The notes under the pieces were generated by a model that was given only the letters and a program-made list of their open reading frames with translations, was not told the origin of the DNA and did not search any database. From Aphrocallistes beatrix (taxonomy: Eukaryota > Porifera > Hexactinellida > Sceptrulophora > Aphrocallistidae), in NCBI GenBank assembly GCA_963281255.1, contig OY725488.1, positions 9,521,524-9,585,523 of the forward strand: a stretch of DNA of 64,000 nucleotides, read 5' to 3'. Below, in pieces: positions 56,101-64,000 of the stretch. How positions within the stretch are numbered: the first letter of the stretch is position 1; every line of letters begins with the position of its first letter. The position numbers and the translations under genes are program-made.

Positions 56101-58673
56101 GATATTCATTATGTATATTTGTAAAACCACATTTCGTGTCTTACGAGTCATTTAAAGCAGCACTATCAGTCTGTCGATTTACCTTTTTTATTTTTAATCT
56201 ATTTATGGAAATCTCAGCGGAAAAAGAGAAGACAGTAATACTTGAGATGGAATTGGATGAGTGGAAGAAGAAAAACGGAGCATTAGAAGAGTCATTGAAG
56301 ACTGCATTTAAGGAGAATGAAATCCTGAAAAGAGAAGTCGATCAACGAGGAGGTGAATTTGTTGAGAACAAAGACGGAAGAAAGTGCCGCTTCCAACAGC
56401 AGCGGTAAGTCTGGAATGATCTATTCCTGAATCGTTGATTAGTGGAAGAGTTCTCTCTCATAAATTGATTTCGATATTACTTATTTCAGTCTTCTCTTTA
56501 CAGCTAATCAGAATCTATGAGCCATATTCTCAGATCGACTTAAACTTGAACTTATTATAAATTAAGTATTTACTTAGTTTTTTGTTATAAACTGACTAAA
56601 AACGAAGTTAGTATTCACGGAACAAAGCGTAGATACTGAGTATTCACTTAGTTTTTACTTAGTTATGAACTTAAATTAATACATTTTTAAGTAGACTTCG
56701 TAGGTGACTTAACTAATACAATATTTTAAAGCCTTGCAAAGGGAAACATGCGAAACTAATATTAAATATTGGTGTGAACAATTTTAAAGCAACAAGCGCG
56801 CTTCACTTGCTTGCGGTGCGCGGCTGGCGGACACTTTGTGTCCGCCGGAGGTTCCCTTCGGTCGCCTGGAGTCACATTGGTTAATTATGAGGGAGATATC
56901 ATCTCTAAATATGTCCATCTTAGTTATAAATTCGATATCACTCGAAAAATTACCAAATTTGTCAATTTTTAAAATTTTGATGAGTAATGATGGCGTCATA
57001 ACAAAGTGATGAGTCATCATTCTTTGAAAATAGTTGCATCATATGTGAAATATGTTAGTATACAGATTTTTTTAAAATTTCAGCCTTCTATCTCCTATAA
57101 TGGCTGAGTTATGCCCGAATAACTGTGTTGCTTAACTTTTAAAAGTGTGACAATGACGTCATAATTCTATGATTAGTCGACATTTTCGTCTGAGCTCAGA
57201 ACATACTGGAGCCATAGCCAAAAGACTCCCACATGCCAAATATTAGCTTTCTGTGCCCGGCAGCTTCTTCAATCAATTCGGTACATTGATTTTATTTACA
57301 GTAATTACAAGTACTTACCTCAAAAATCTCTTCATCACTCAATATCTTGCATAAACATGAAGCTGCTAAATAACAAACATGTTGCGAGTAGTATTATGAT
57401 CATTATTATGAATTAAATATCATTGAGTGGGTCGATGGGATTTGAGTCATTTGACCTATCTCTAAATACCTTTTGATTGGCAAACTATTAAATACCACAG
57501 TTTGTATGTAAAAATGAAACAAAAACTTAGTATGTGATTATTAAACTAAGTAAAGGAGTAAGTTATAAATTAAGTAAAAACTAAATACTTAGCTAAAACT
57601 AAGTAAATATTGAGTAGTTCGACGCATAAACTAGGTATTTACTTAGTATAAACCGCGCTTCGCTAGCTTGCGGCTTTCGGACACTGTGTGTCCGCAGAAT
57701 CGCCCTACGGGGGCCTAGAGTTACTCAATCTAAGCTATTTTGTTTTCTTTTTACTTATATAAATATTGTGAGCAAAGGTTAACGAAAAATTTCTCATATG
57801 GATCCGAAAATATAATATTCTAAATCTACACCCCTGAAAACCTCATGTCAACCGTTGGAAGCTAGTCTCTAAGTGTCCGCCAGCCGCGGAGTACAAGCAA
57901 GCAAAGCGCGATTGTGGTTAAGAAAACGTAATGATAACTAAGTGATTACTTAGTTTAGTTTAGTTTAAGTCGATCTGAGAATAAGGCCCCAGGGATTTAA
58001 TAAAGATGACAGTTTACTATAGTTTTATCAATTAATAGGTAAATCTAACGCAATGTACATGTTCAGAAAACAGGAGTATGGCGATACGACGATAGACTTA
58101 ACTCAATCTATGGGTGGTTTATCTAATCCACTCCTTTTCAGCATGAAGGATGGCACAGCAGAGAACAAGCATATATCCATAGCTCAGAATGCATTCCTGC
58201 TTAAAGATGGAGCTGTGAGTGAGACCCTGGAAGAGAACAGGCATACCATCTCTAGGATTAAACCCAAAGCCTTCAGACAGCGTTCACATGCGATTGGAGA
58301 TGGGATAGAGCGATACAATCCTGATGTGCGCACTATCTTCTGGAACAACACATATTCTCTAAACTACAACTCAATACAATACAACGCCTATTCCGTCCAA
58401 ACCATCAATCTCTCTCAACTGAAGGTGCCAGAGAGCCACATAAGCAAGCAGGTCCTCGTACAAGTCGAAAGCAAATACAGGCTAGGCAATCTGAAGGTCG
58501 TGTTCTCCAAGATGAATGTTCTCTTCAAAAGAAACGTGGTGATGGCAGGCATCTTGTTACAGGAGCCTGCGGGTACATCTAACGGGGTATACGAGTCCAC
58601 CCACCACTTCGATTGTCCCGATAATCACGCAGTATTCGTGTTAATTAGTGAAGTCTACGTTCCTATTATCTAG
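52680..58673 (+). CDS. Family B gene B3 (about 513 aa if the damaged cassette is skipped)
   Basis: Exons inferred: 52680-53187 (N-terminal module), 54945-55343 (coil cassette), 58039-58673 (C-terminal exon). They join in phase 1 and give 1,542 bp, 513 residues plus stop. A second cassette (56236-56404) has an internal deletion that leaves 169 bp, not a multiple of three, so including it would break the frame. N-terminal module: opening MAEADSGSGPVSLFPV, coiled coil with an extra I-S-K-N-Y-D-E-M-K insertion, I-N-R-M-C-R. The coil cassette is fully open. The C-terminal domain keeps N-P-D-V-R-T-I-F, L-G-N-L-K-V-V-F-S-K and the F-D-C-P-D-N-H-A-V-F segment. The long introns hold Helitron-like elements. 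No signal peptide or membrane segment. Function unknown. Confidence 0.65.
53376..53864 (-). mobile_element. Helitron-like element, truncated and interrupted
   Basis: Homologous to 48846-49436, with the GC-rich end at about 53,376-53,430 degenerate and its 5' end lost near 53,855. It is interrupted by a 180-bp MITE at 53605-53784. The next element, 53865-54424, starts directly after it. Confidence 0.65.
53605..53784. mobile_element. 180-bp palindromic MITE with 9-bp target duplication
   Basis: Exact direct repeats 'atattaata' flank it (53596-53604 and 53785-53793). Related elements at 49,103 and 57,055 have uninterrupted sequence there. It consists of repeated, mostly self-complementary units such as 'catttcgtatacgaaatg', with ends 'cggacacttcgtat' and inverted 'cggacatttcgtat'. 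A 9-bp duplication is common for Mutator-like elements. Confidence 0.8.
53865..54424 (+). mobile_element. Helitron-like element, full length, 560 bp
   Basis: It starts TCCTTACTATTAAAACTCG after A and ends GCGCGCTTG before TTTT. Same subfamily as 48846-49436, opposite orientation. Both contain 'ggcatgtgggagt' and 'tggctatggctcc' near the 5' side and 'ggcgaccgaagggagcctcc' near the 3' end. Confidence 0.8.
54945..55343 (+). CDS. B3 coil cassette 1
   Basis: A 399-bp phase 1-1 exon after 'ctccgtag', donor gtaagt. Open throughout, with the D-E-W-K-N-R-N and E-V-D-Q-L-K-A-Q-L motifs. Confidence 0.75.
55641..56064 (+). mobile_element. Helitron-like element, 424 bp
   Basis: It starts TCTTTAATTTCTAAG after 'gctaccta' and ends ATACTTG before 'tatactatgg'. 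The paralogous B2 introns near 44,778 and 45,625 read 'ctacctatatattatgg', giving a third empty site between A and T. It is shorter at its 5' side than the sister elements. Confidence 0.8.
56236..56404 (+). pseudogene. B3 coil cassette 2, damaged
   Basis: It has the same deletion-type start as B2 cassettes 4 and 5 ('gacagtaatacttgag'). It also lacks most of the coil after D-Q, with a net frame change; the end matches B1 cassette 2 ('aagtgccgcttccaac'). It would shift the frame if spliced in. Confidence 0.65.
56793..57284 (-). mobile_element. Helitron-like element, 5' truncated
   Basis: Same subfamily as 48846-49436, starting CAAGCGCGCTTC on the plus strand. It ends at 'ttcaatcaattcggtac' without the TA tract and TC end. 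Confidence 0.65.
57285..58038. repeat. B3 intron segment duplicated from/to B2 (about 47,270-48,042)
   Basis: Nearly identical, including the head-to-head Helitron-like ends at about 57,650-57,917. Shows that the 3' halves of B2 and B3 duplicated recently. Confidence 0.8.
58039..58673 (+). CDS. B3 C-terminal exon
   Basis: Acceptor 'taatag' followed by GTAAATC in place of the usual GGATTAG. Open to TAG 58671-58673. It carries a four-codon duplication-like insert (L-N-Y-N-S-I-Q-Y-N) before A-Y-S-V. Confidence 0.75.
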
Positions 58674-59160
58674 AGGTCGTCTTTGTTAGAGTCGTAGTTA
58701 GAGAACTATTTCAACATTTAATAGTCTCTAAGTCTTCCTTGATTTTACAAATAAATTTTTATTATTATTTTGATATATTCTCCTTGAATGCCTTATCCAT
58801 AGACATACCGTCGCTATGTACTGTGTAATCCTATGCTTAATCTGATAAATTCAAGTGTGCATTACTTCCTTGCATCATTAAGTGTGCAAGTAGTTTCTAA
58901 ATGAATAGACATACTACTGATATAATAAACTAATTTTGTTGAAAGCATGATAGCAAAATTTGAGCTTAATTTGAAGTTTGGAATATTTAAGGTGAATTAT
59001 TTAGGTTACTTGAAATGAATTGTTCAAAATCCTGATACTGCGCAGCTGAAATAAATAATCTTTAATAAAGGAGTGTGAATTGTTATAGTACTGTATATGT
59101 TGACCTATTTTACAGATAGTGACTGGATATGATAGATAAATTAGTTAGAAAATATATTAT
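58674..59160. other. 3' flank of B3
   Basis: No gene. Homologous to the B4 3' flank from 61,792 ('ctccttgaatgccttatcca', 'gtgtgcattacttcctt'). Confidence 0.6.
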
Positions 59161-59389
59161 AACCAAGGTTGAAACCGATTGGACCGGATATAAATATTTA
59201 TTAATATTCCCTAACCGAGTACGAAAAATGATAATTTTCGGTTAGTTCAACCGAATACGAATACTGATAATATTCGGTGAGTTCAACCGAATACGAATAC
59301 TGATATTCGGTTCCCAATCGAATATCAGCTATTTGACAAATAATATTTGGTCTAACCGAATATTGAACTATTCGGTTGCAACCTTGGTT
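59161..59389. mobile_element. 229-bp MITE with 'aaccaaggttg' ends
   Basis: Inverted ends aaccaaggttg and (inverted) aaccaaggttgcaaccg. The interior repeats 'aaccgaatacgaatactg' and inverse forms. No clear target duplication. Confidence 0.65.
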
Positions 59390-59787
59390 TAAATAGATTT
59401 AAGATGACTTCATGCTCTATTAGAAAAGAGCAGATTGCACAATATCCCACTTGTATTGACTACACTACGATAAGTTCTCGCACGATCAGAGCAATACCCA
59501 GACAAACTCATAACAGGAATTTCAAAGAGAGGATGAATAGAGAGAAATGGTGCATGTTATGAAAAACGAAGAAATTATGGTTTACAACTAACTAGGGTGT
59601 AACTTGTTAAGTTACCCGAAAAATAATTTTAATCGTTGCTTTCCTCCAAGGGCTATGTGCATCCGGAACACATTATATATGCAACAAGTATATATAAACC
59701 AATGAACTATTCTTTTTCTCTACAGAAGGAAATCTGATCACTCTGTATAAGGACCAGCTGTAATACGAGTACTTCTGTGGAAGATTA

Positions 59788-59891
59788 TATTAGTCTCATC
59801 TTAGAGTAATATCATCTTTCTATAACAAGTATCTACTCCTCATATATAACCCAAAGAGCACAAACTATTAGAATTGAACAGTGAAGAGAGA
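59788..59891 (+). promoter_or_regulatory. Conserved 5' leader of B4
   Basis: 'tattagtctcatctta', 'atcatctttct', 'ctactcctcatatata' and 'gaacagtgaagagaga' precede the ATG, as in B1-B3. Confidence 0.5.
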
Positions 59892-60354
59892 ATGGCAGAA
59901 GCAGATTCAGGATCTGGTCCTGATATACAACTCCCTGTGAGTAACAAGCTCCAGGCTAGAATGAATGTGTTAAAGGAAGAGATTGAGAGTCAGAAGTTGG
60001 AGGTGAGGAAAATTGGAGGAGAAACGAGAATTCTTATTGAGGAGAAAGAAAATGAAATTATCAAAGAATTGGACTCTATTTGGGATGAAGTGAATGCTAG
60101 AATTGGCAGAGAGAAAGAAGAAGTTCAGAAAAAGATTGAAGAGATTGAAATCACTAATAAAGAGATGGATCAAAAATTGCCTGCTCTTCCTCAGATTTCT
60201 GAAGCAGTTGATTCGGTAAAGAAGGAATTGGATATTAGCATTCCTCACCTCAATCTATCCTGGAGAGATAATGTACTGAAAGAAAGTATAAATAGAATGT
60301 GTCGCGTGGAACAAGTGTTTAGAGAAGAAACAACTCCTTTCTCCTCGCAATTGG
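59892..60354 (+). CDS. B4 exon 1: N-terminal module
   Basis: A 463-bp exon, donor 'gtatgt' after 'caattgg'. The shortest exon 1 of the family because the end of the coil is reduced. Confidence 0.8.
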
Positions 60355-61791
60355 GTATGTACGTTTGAAATGACCAGATCTAATGGTTCAAATTTACCAA
60401 ATTTTGCATGTAGGATCCCTTTAGGTGCAAGTGTGCACTGACTCACATCGTTTTTTGCAAATCTCATTCTTTTTAGTGTAGCTCCAAGTATGCCTTAGCC
60501 TTCCCCCCTAGTAGATAGAACCCTGTATTCATTAGTTATGTAGATTTAAAATTTCACTATTTGAATTAGTCAACCTTTGACCAATTCAAATATCTATTAA
60601 TTCTATTGCTTATCTCCGTAGATCAAGCAGAGATTGGAATAAATGAACCGAGTAGAGAGGAGGGAAGAGAGGGAATACCTGAGATGGAACTGGATGAGTG
60701 GAAGAACAGAAACGGAATATTAGACCAGTCAATTAAAAAAACTGCTGATAACGAGAATGAAATTCTGAAAAGAGAGGTCGATCAATTGAAACTTCAACTT
60801 CTAAAAGCCCGGACCGAGCAAACCAACGCTCAAGAGGTGGAAGAGCTGAAGTTGTCACTTGTGCAAGCCAAGAAGGAGATGGAGATGTTGAGAACAGAGA
60901 CGAAGGAAAGACTGCAGCAGTCAGAACAACTGGAGCAGGAGAAGAGAAAGCAGGACTTGAAGTTGAAAGAGGCGCCGACAGAATTTGAAAGATATAAAAG
61001 GGCCGCATCCAAAAGCAGAGGTAAGTCTGAAATGATCTATTCTTGAATCGTTGATAAATGGAAGAGGTTCTCTCTCTCATAAATATTTTCAAATATTACT
61101 TAGAAATATTCCAGACTTCTCATGTTACAGCCAATCATAATCCAGGGATTTGGCATTACTTTAGAATTAATTTTATTAATTTATAGGGATTAGACCTAAC
61201 ACAATGTACGTATCCAGAGTACAGGAGTATGGCGATACGATGATAGACTTTATGGATGATCAATTTTTCTCTCAAAATTCGCTCCCTCTCAGTGAGAAGG
61301 TTGACACAGCAGAGAGCAGGAATACATCCATGCTTAAAGATGGAGCTGAGAGTGAAACCGTGGAGGAGAACAGGAATACCATCGCTACGATTATTCCCAA
61401 AGTCTTCAGACAGCGTTTTATTCCGATTGGAGATGAAATAAAGCGATACAATCCTGATGTACGGACTGTCTTCTTGAACAAGACATATTCTCTAGACTAC
61501 AACACCTATTCCATCAAAACCACCAATCTCTCTCATCTGAAGGACCCAGATAGCCACATAAGCAAGCAAGTCCTCGTAAAAATCAAAGGGAAACTCAGGC
61601 TAGGTCATCTGAAGGTAGTGTTCTCCAAAAAGCACTCTTACCTCAACAAAAGTGAGATGATAACAGGCATTCTGTTACAAGAGCCTGTGGGTACATCTAA
61701 CGGGGTATTCGAGTCCACCCACCACTTCGATTGTCCCGATAATCACGCAGTATTCGTAGTGATTAGTGAAGTCTACGTTCCTGTTAACTAG
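59892..61791 (+). CDS. Family B gene B4, intact (488 aa, three exons)
   Basis: Exons 59892-60354, 60622-61020 and 61187-61791, joined by two GT-AG introns in phase 1, total 1,467 bp. Residues 1-154: MAEADSGSG opening (the usual V-S-L-F-P-V is D-I-Q-L-P-V here), coiled coil about 18-95, L-D-I-S-I-P-H-L-N-L-S-W-R and I-N-R-M-C-R. Residues 155-287: one coil cassette, extremely rich in E, K and Q. Residues 288-488: a hydrophilic linker to about 355, then the conserved C-terminal domain (N-P-D-V-R-T-V-F-L-N-K-T-Y-S, L-G-H-L-K-V-V-F-S-K-K, G-V-F-E-S-T-H-H-F-D-C-P-D-N-H-A-V-F, end V-Y-V-P-V-N). The domain alternates hydrophobic residues as a beta fold would; I do not recognise it. A coil followed by a beta domain could form trimers as in TRAF or C1q-like proteins, but that is analogy only. 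No signal peptide seen. Confidence 0.8.
60622..61020 (+). CDS. B4 coil cassette
   Basis: A 399-bp phase 1-1 exon between 'ctccgtag' and 'gtaagt'. The only cassette in B4. Confidence 0.8.
61187..61791 (+). CDS. B4 C-terminal exon
   Basis: Acceptor 'ttatag', phase 1, open to TAG 61789-61791. Reference copy for the unrecognised C-terminal domain. Confidence 0.8.
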
Positions 61792-62588
61792 AGATCGTAT
61801 TTAGCTAGAGAACTATTTCAATATTTAATAGTCTCTAAATCTTGATTTTGAAACTAATATTTTTGAGTATTTTGATATATTCTCCTTGAATGCCTTATCC
61901 ATAGATGTACCGTTACTATGTACTGTATTAGTCTATGCTAATTCTGATACATATGTGTGTGCATTGCTTCCTTTCATTGTTAGATGTGCAAGTAGTCACT
62001 AAATTGATACAAATATTACTGATATAATCAACTAATTTTGTTGAAAGCACGACAACAAAATTTTAGCTTAATTAGTCGAGTAGTCAAGGTGAATCATTTA
62101 AGTAACTTGAAATGAATTATTCATTACAACGCCTTTCTAAGTTAAATTTTCGTGATCAGGATAAAATGACTCATCATTAATCCTATCATGTACAAAAATA
62201 TCATAAAGATACCCACAGTAAACTCCACCTTTATTAACAGTCGCAGTAGAGTATAGTCTGGCTCAGTTATTGTCAAATAAGTCCCACTGTGCTAGACGAC
62301 ACTCACTTGGCATCCGGCGTTTTTGTGGGATATCTGGGTGGTGACTGCTTGATAAAGGTGGAGGCAAACTGGGTTTCTCAAGTCTTCCTGAGATGGATGA
62401 AATTTCCGGTCTATCTCGTCCTGTACCGCTCAAGAGGGACATTTCATGACGTATAACAGACCGTGTGTTGTCTGTATCTGTGATTCCTTCCCCAAAGAAA
62501 TATTATTACAGTTGGCTTTGATTTTATTGAGTAATAGGGATTATATGTAACTCAATGAACATTTACAAGTTAGAATCACTCTCTAGCT
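61792..62588. other. 3' flank of B4 and intergenic
   Basis: The first 310 bp match the B3 3' flank. After that no gene or repeat is recognised. Confidence 0.5.
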
Positions 62589-62853
62589 CAGGGGTTCTTA
62601 AACTAGGGGGAACGTCCCCCTAGGGGGCGTAATACCGGATGAAAATGTGAAGAAACTTGTTGAAAAGAAACAGTTACATCCTTCACATTGATAGAGTTGT
62701 TTGATTTAAATAGATATTCTTTATTATATTAGAAAATAGGTGTGTTCTCCGAGTTTGGTAGTCTGAAAAAGTGTAGGTGTAGCCGCGTAGGGGGCGTGAT
62801 AATTCACAGATTGACCAAGGGGGGCATGGGGTCAAAAAGTTTAGAAACCCCTG
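62589..62853. mobile_element. hAT-type MITE, 265 bp
   Basis: It starts caggggttcttaaacta and ends (inverted) caggggtttctaaactt, classic hAT ends. Flanking octamers 'ctctagct' (62581-62588) and 'ctctagcc' (62854-62861) match 7/8. The interior has 'gggggcgt' blocks near both ends. Confidence 0.9.
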
Positions 62854-63645
62854 CTCTAGCCTAATGTAAGGATTATTCATATTTTCACACCTTGCCTCAA
62901 AATGTGACAAATGTGGTGACCAATAAATTGCAGGGTTTAATCTAACAGCAGAATTTAATATACTTGGATAATAGTTCAAATCATTTGTAACGACCGCTTC
63001 GCTTTGAATCAATGGTTCATATTGCACTCCTATATTTTAACAAAATCATTTTCTGAAGCATATTCTCTAATATCAATCGTACTACCACGTGTCTAGTATT
63101 TGCGGAATGTAGAGCCATAACTAAGGAGATGATCTTATACCAATATTTTATAAACTGTATTAGTGCCTGGGCGATAAGGTGGATGAGCTTTATCACTTTT
63201 GATTAACTTAATAGCAATAGCCTAACTAATTTTAAGTGTTTCCTACGGCAAAGCTTCGAACTGTCATTTAATATTTTATACTTGAGAGCTAAAGGCTCTG
63301 TTTGTCATCGGTACAGCATTGTAATATCAAATTACTTCAAGTTTATTTGTATGTTGTAAATTTCAAGTGCCACTTCTTCAATTCCTTGAACTATGGGCAT
63401 ATAAACATTATAGCTAATGTATCTGAATACAGGTTGCATGGCTCATTGGAGTATTCTCTGCTCAGTGTCAGACTGTATGGTTATATGGTGTAATTCATAT
63501 GGCAGAGTCAGATGCAATATGATACTTCCACTTTCCAGTTGATACACTACCTTTCACTTTCCTACTATGAATGCAAGATGTATTGTATCATTGATCAACC
63601 ATCTATATATACAGTAGTATATGAATTAGTTGATATTCAGAAGAA
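62854..63645. other. Intergenic before the last gene
   Basis: About 62,878-62,930 ('attttcacacc', 'tgtggtgacca') recalls the interior of the Helitron-like family. Nothing else is recognised. Confidence 0.4.
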
Positions 63646-64000
63646 ATGGCATTTCAATTCAGGGAAAGATTTCAACTTGTTGATCCTGTAGAGATACACA
63701 AATACCACTCTATCGACCATTTAACAGCTGTTGGGATTCAAGGTAAAGCTCATGGTGAACTCTGGAACGCTAGAGGTGTCGCGATACACCCAGTCACTAA
63801 CGACATATATATCGCTGAAGGAGGTATAAATCCTAATTTCGCAAGAGTGTCTATATTTTCAAAGTCGGGAGAGTATTTAAACAGTTACACTCACAAACTC
63901 ATGAAATCATTAGTGGGTATCGCCATACACGAAAACAACGCGTATGTAACGGATTGGAAGGTACACGCTGTGTTCCACTTGAAGATAGAGGCTGACTTCC
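63646..64000 (+). CDS. NHL-type propeller protein, 5' part (runs off the window)
   Basis: The ATG at 63646 opens a frame with no stop to the window end (118 codons). It reads M-A-F-Q-F-R-E-R-F-Q-L-V, then G-E-L-W-N-A-R-G-V-A-I-H-P-V-T-N-D-I-Y-I-A-E and V-S-I-F-S-K-S-G-E-Y, then a second partial blade (G-I-A-I-H-E-N-N-A-Y-V-T-D-W-K). These are NHL blade patterns. Unlike family A there is no N-terminal coiled coil before the propeller, and the family leader is absent. It is a separate NHL gene or starts with a shortened N-terminus. The third codon position is less AT-biased than in family A. Confidence 0.7.
   Translation, partial: MAFQFRERFQLVDPVEIHKYHSIDHLTAVGIQGKAHGELWNARGVAIHPVTNDIYIAEGGINPNFARVSIFSKSGEYLNSYTHKLMKSLVGIAIHENNAYVTDWKVHAVFHLKIEADF

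Noticed and set aside
62683..63027. Minus-strand 114-codon frame
   Set aside because: It overlaps the hAT MITE with its 7/8 target duplication and reads through low-complexity flank.
1..64000. tRNA, rRNA or other structured RNA genes
   Set aside because: I looked for tRNA box motifs and rRNA-like blocks and saw none that I could support by eye; a tRNAscan or Infernal run would be decisive.

Overview
This is an AT-rich nuclear window from a multicellular animal. Evidence: spliceosomal GT-AG introns, coiled-coil/NHL proteins, a relic of a NACHT-type NLR, a relic of a lipase maturation factor, and a dense load of DNA transposons and Ty3/gypsy elements. No organism signature is decisive. A sponge or another early-branching invertebrate would fit, but that is inference.

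Layout. 1-24,600 is an array of intronless 425-codon genes, called here family A: an N-terminal coiled coil plus an NHL-type beta-propeller. Two copies are intact (5349-6626, 19263-20540). Three are full-length pseudogenes (559-1823, 10000-11277, 14902-16178), two are 3' fragments, and a more distant relative on the minus strand (about 23,580-24,427) is broken. Between them lie a 1.9-kb transposon whose arms are made of 31-bp repeats (2113-4006), a decayed gypsy element (about 6,780-8,167), a GC-rich intronless relic of a lipase maturation factor (11,532-12,996), a 1-kb near-perfect palindrome (13,491-14,495) and several Helitron-like elements. 24,600-28,900 holds an NLR (NACHT) relic and MITEs.

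28,975-61,791 is an array of multi-exon genes, called here family B. The layout is one N-terminal exon, one to five coiled-coil cassette exons, and one C-terminal exon whose domain I do not recognise. The first exon of family B is homologous to the N-terminal module of family A, including an opening of the type M-x-x-A-D-P/S-G-S-G-P-V-S-L-F and a shared motif ending I-N-R-M-C-R. The two families therefore carry the same head with different tails: an NHL propeller in A, cassette coils plus an unknown domain in B. B4 (59892-61791) is intact with 488 residues. B3 (52680-58673) is intact if one damaged cassette is skipped. B2 (40532-48670) has five cassettes but a frameshift near its C-terminus. 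B1 (28975-34329) has its C-terminal exon split by a 1.9-kb MULE-like transposon. An orphan C-terminal exon remains near 51,405-51,635. A different NHL-type gene begins at 63646 and runs off the window.

Because the window is full of tandem and segmental duplicates, several transposon insertions can be read against an uninterrupted paralogous site. These comparisons fix the ends of Helitron-like elements (A^T insertion, start TC, end CTTG), the MULE-like element at 2113, a pogo-like MITE at 43695 and the gypsy element at 35144. The array looks like a fast birth-and-death locus, as in recognition or defence families, but nothing in the sequence proves a function.
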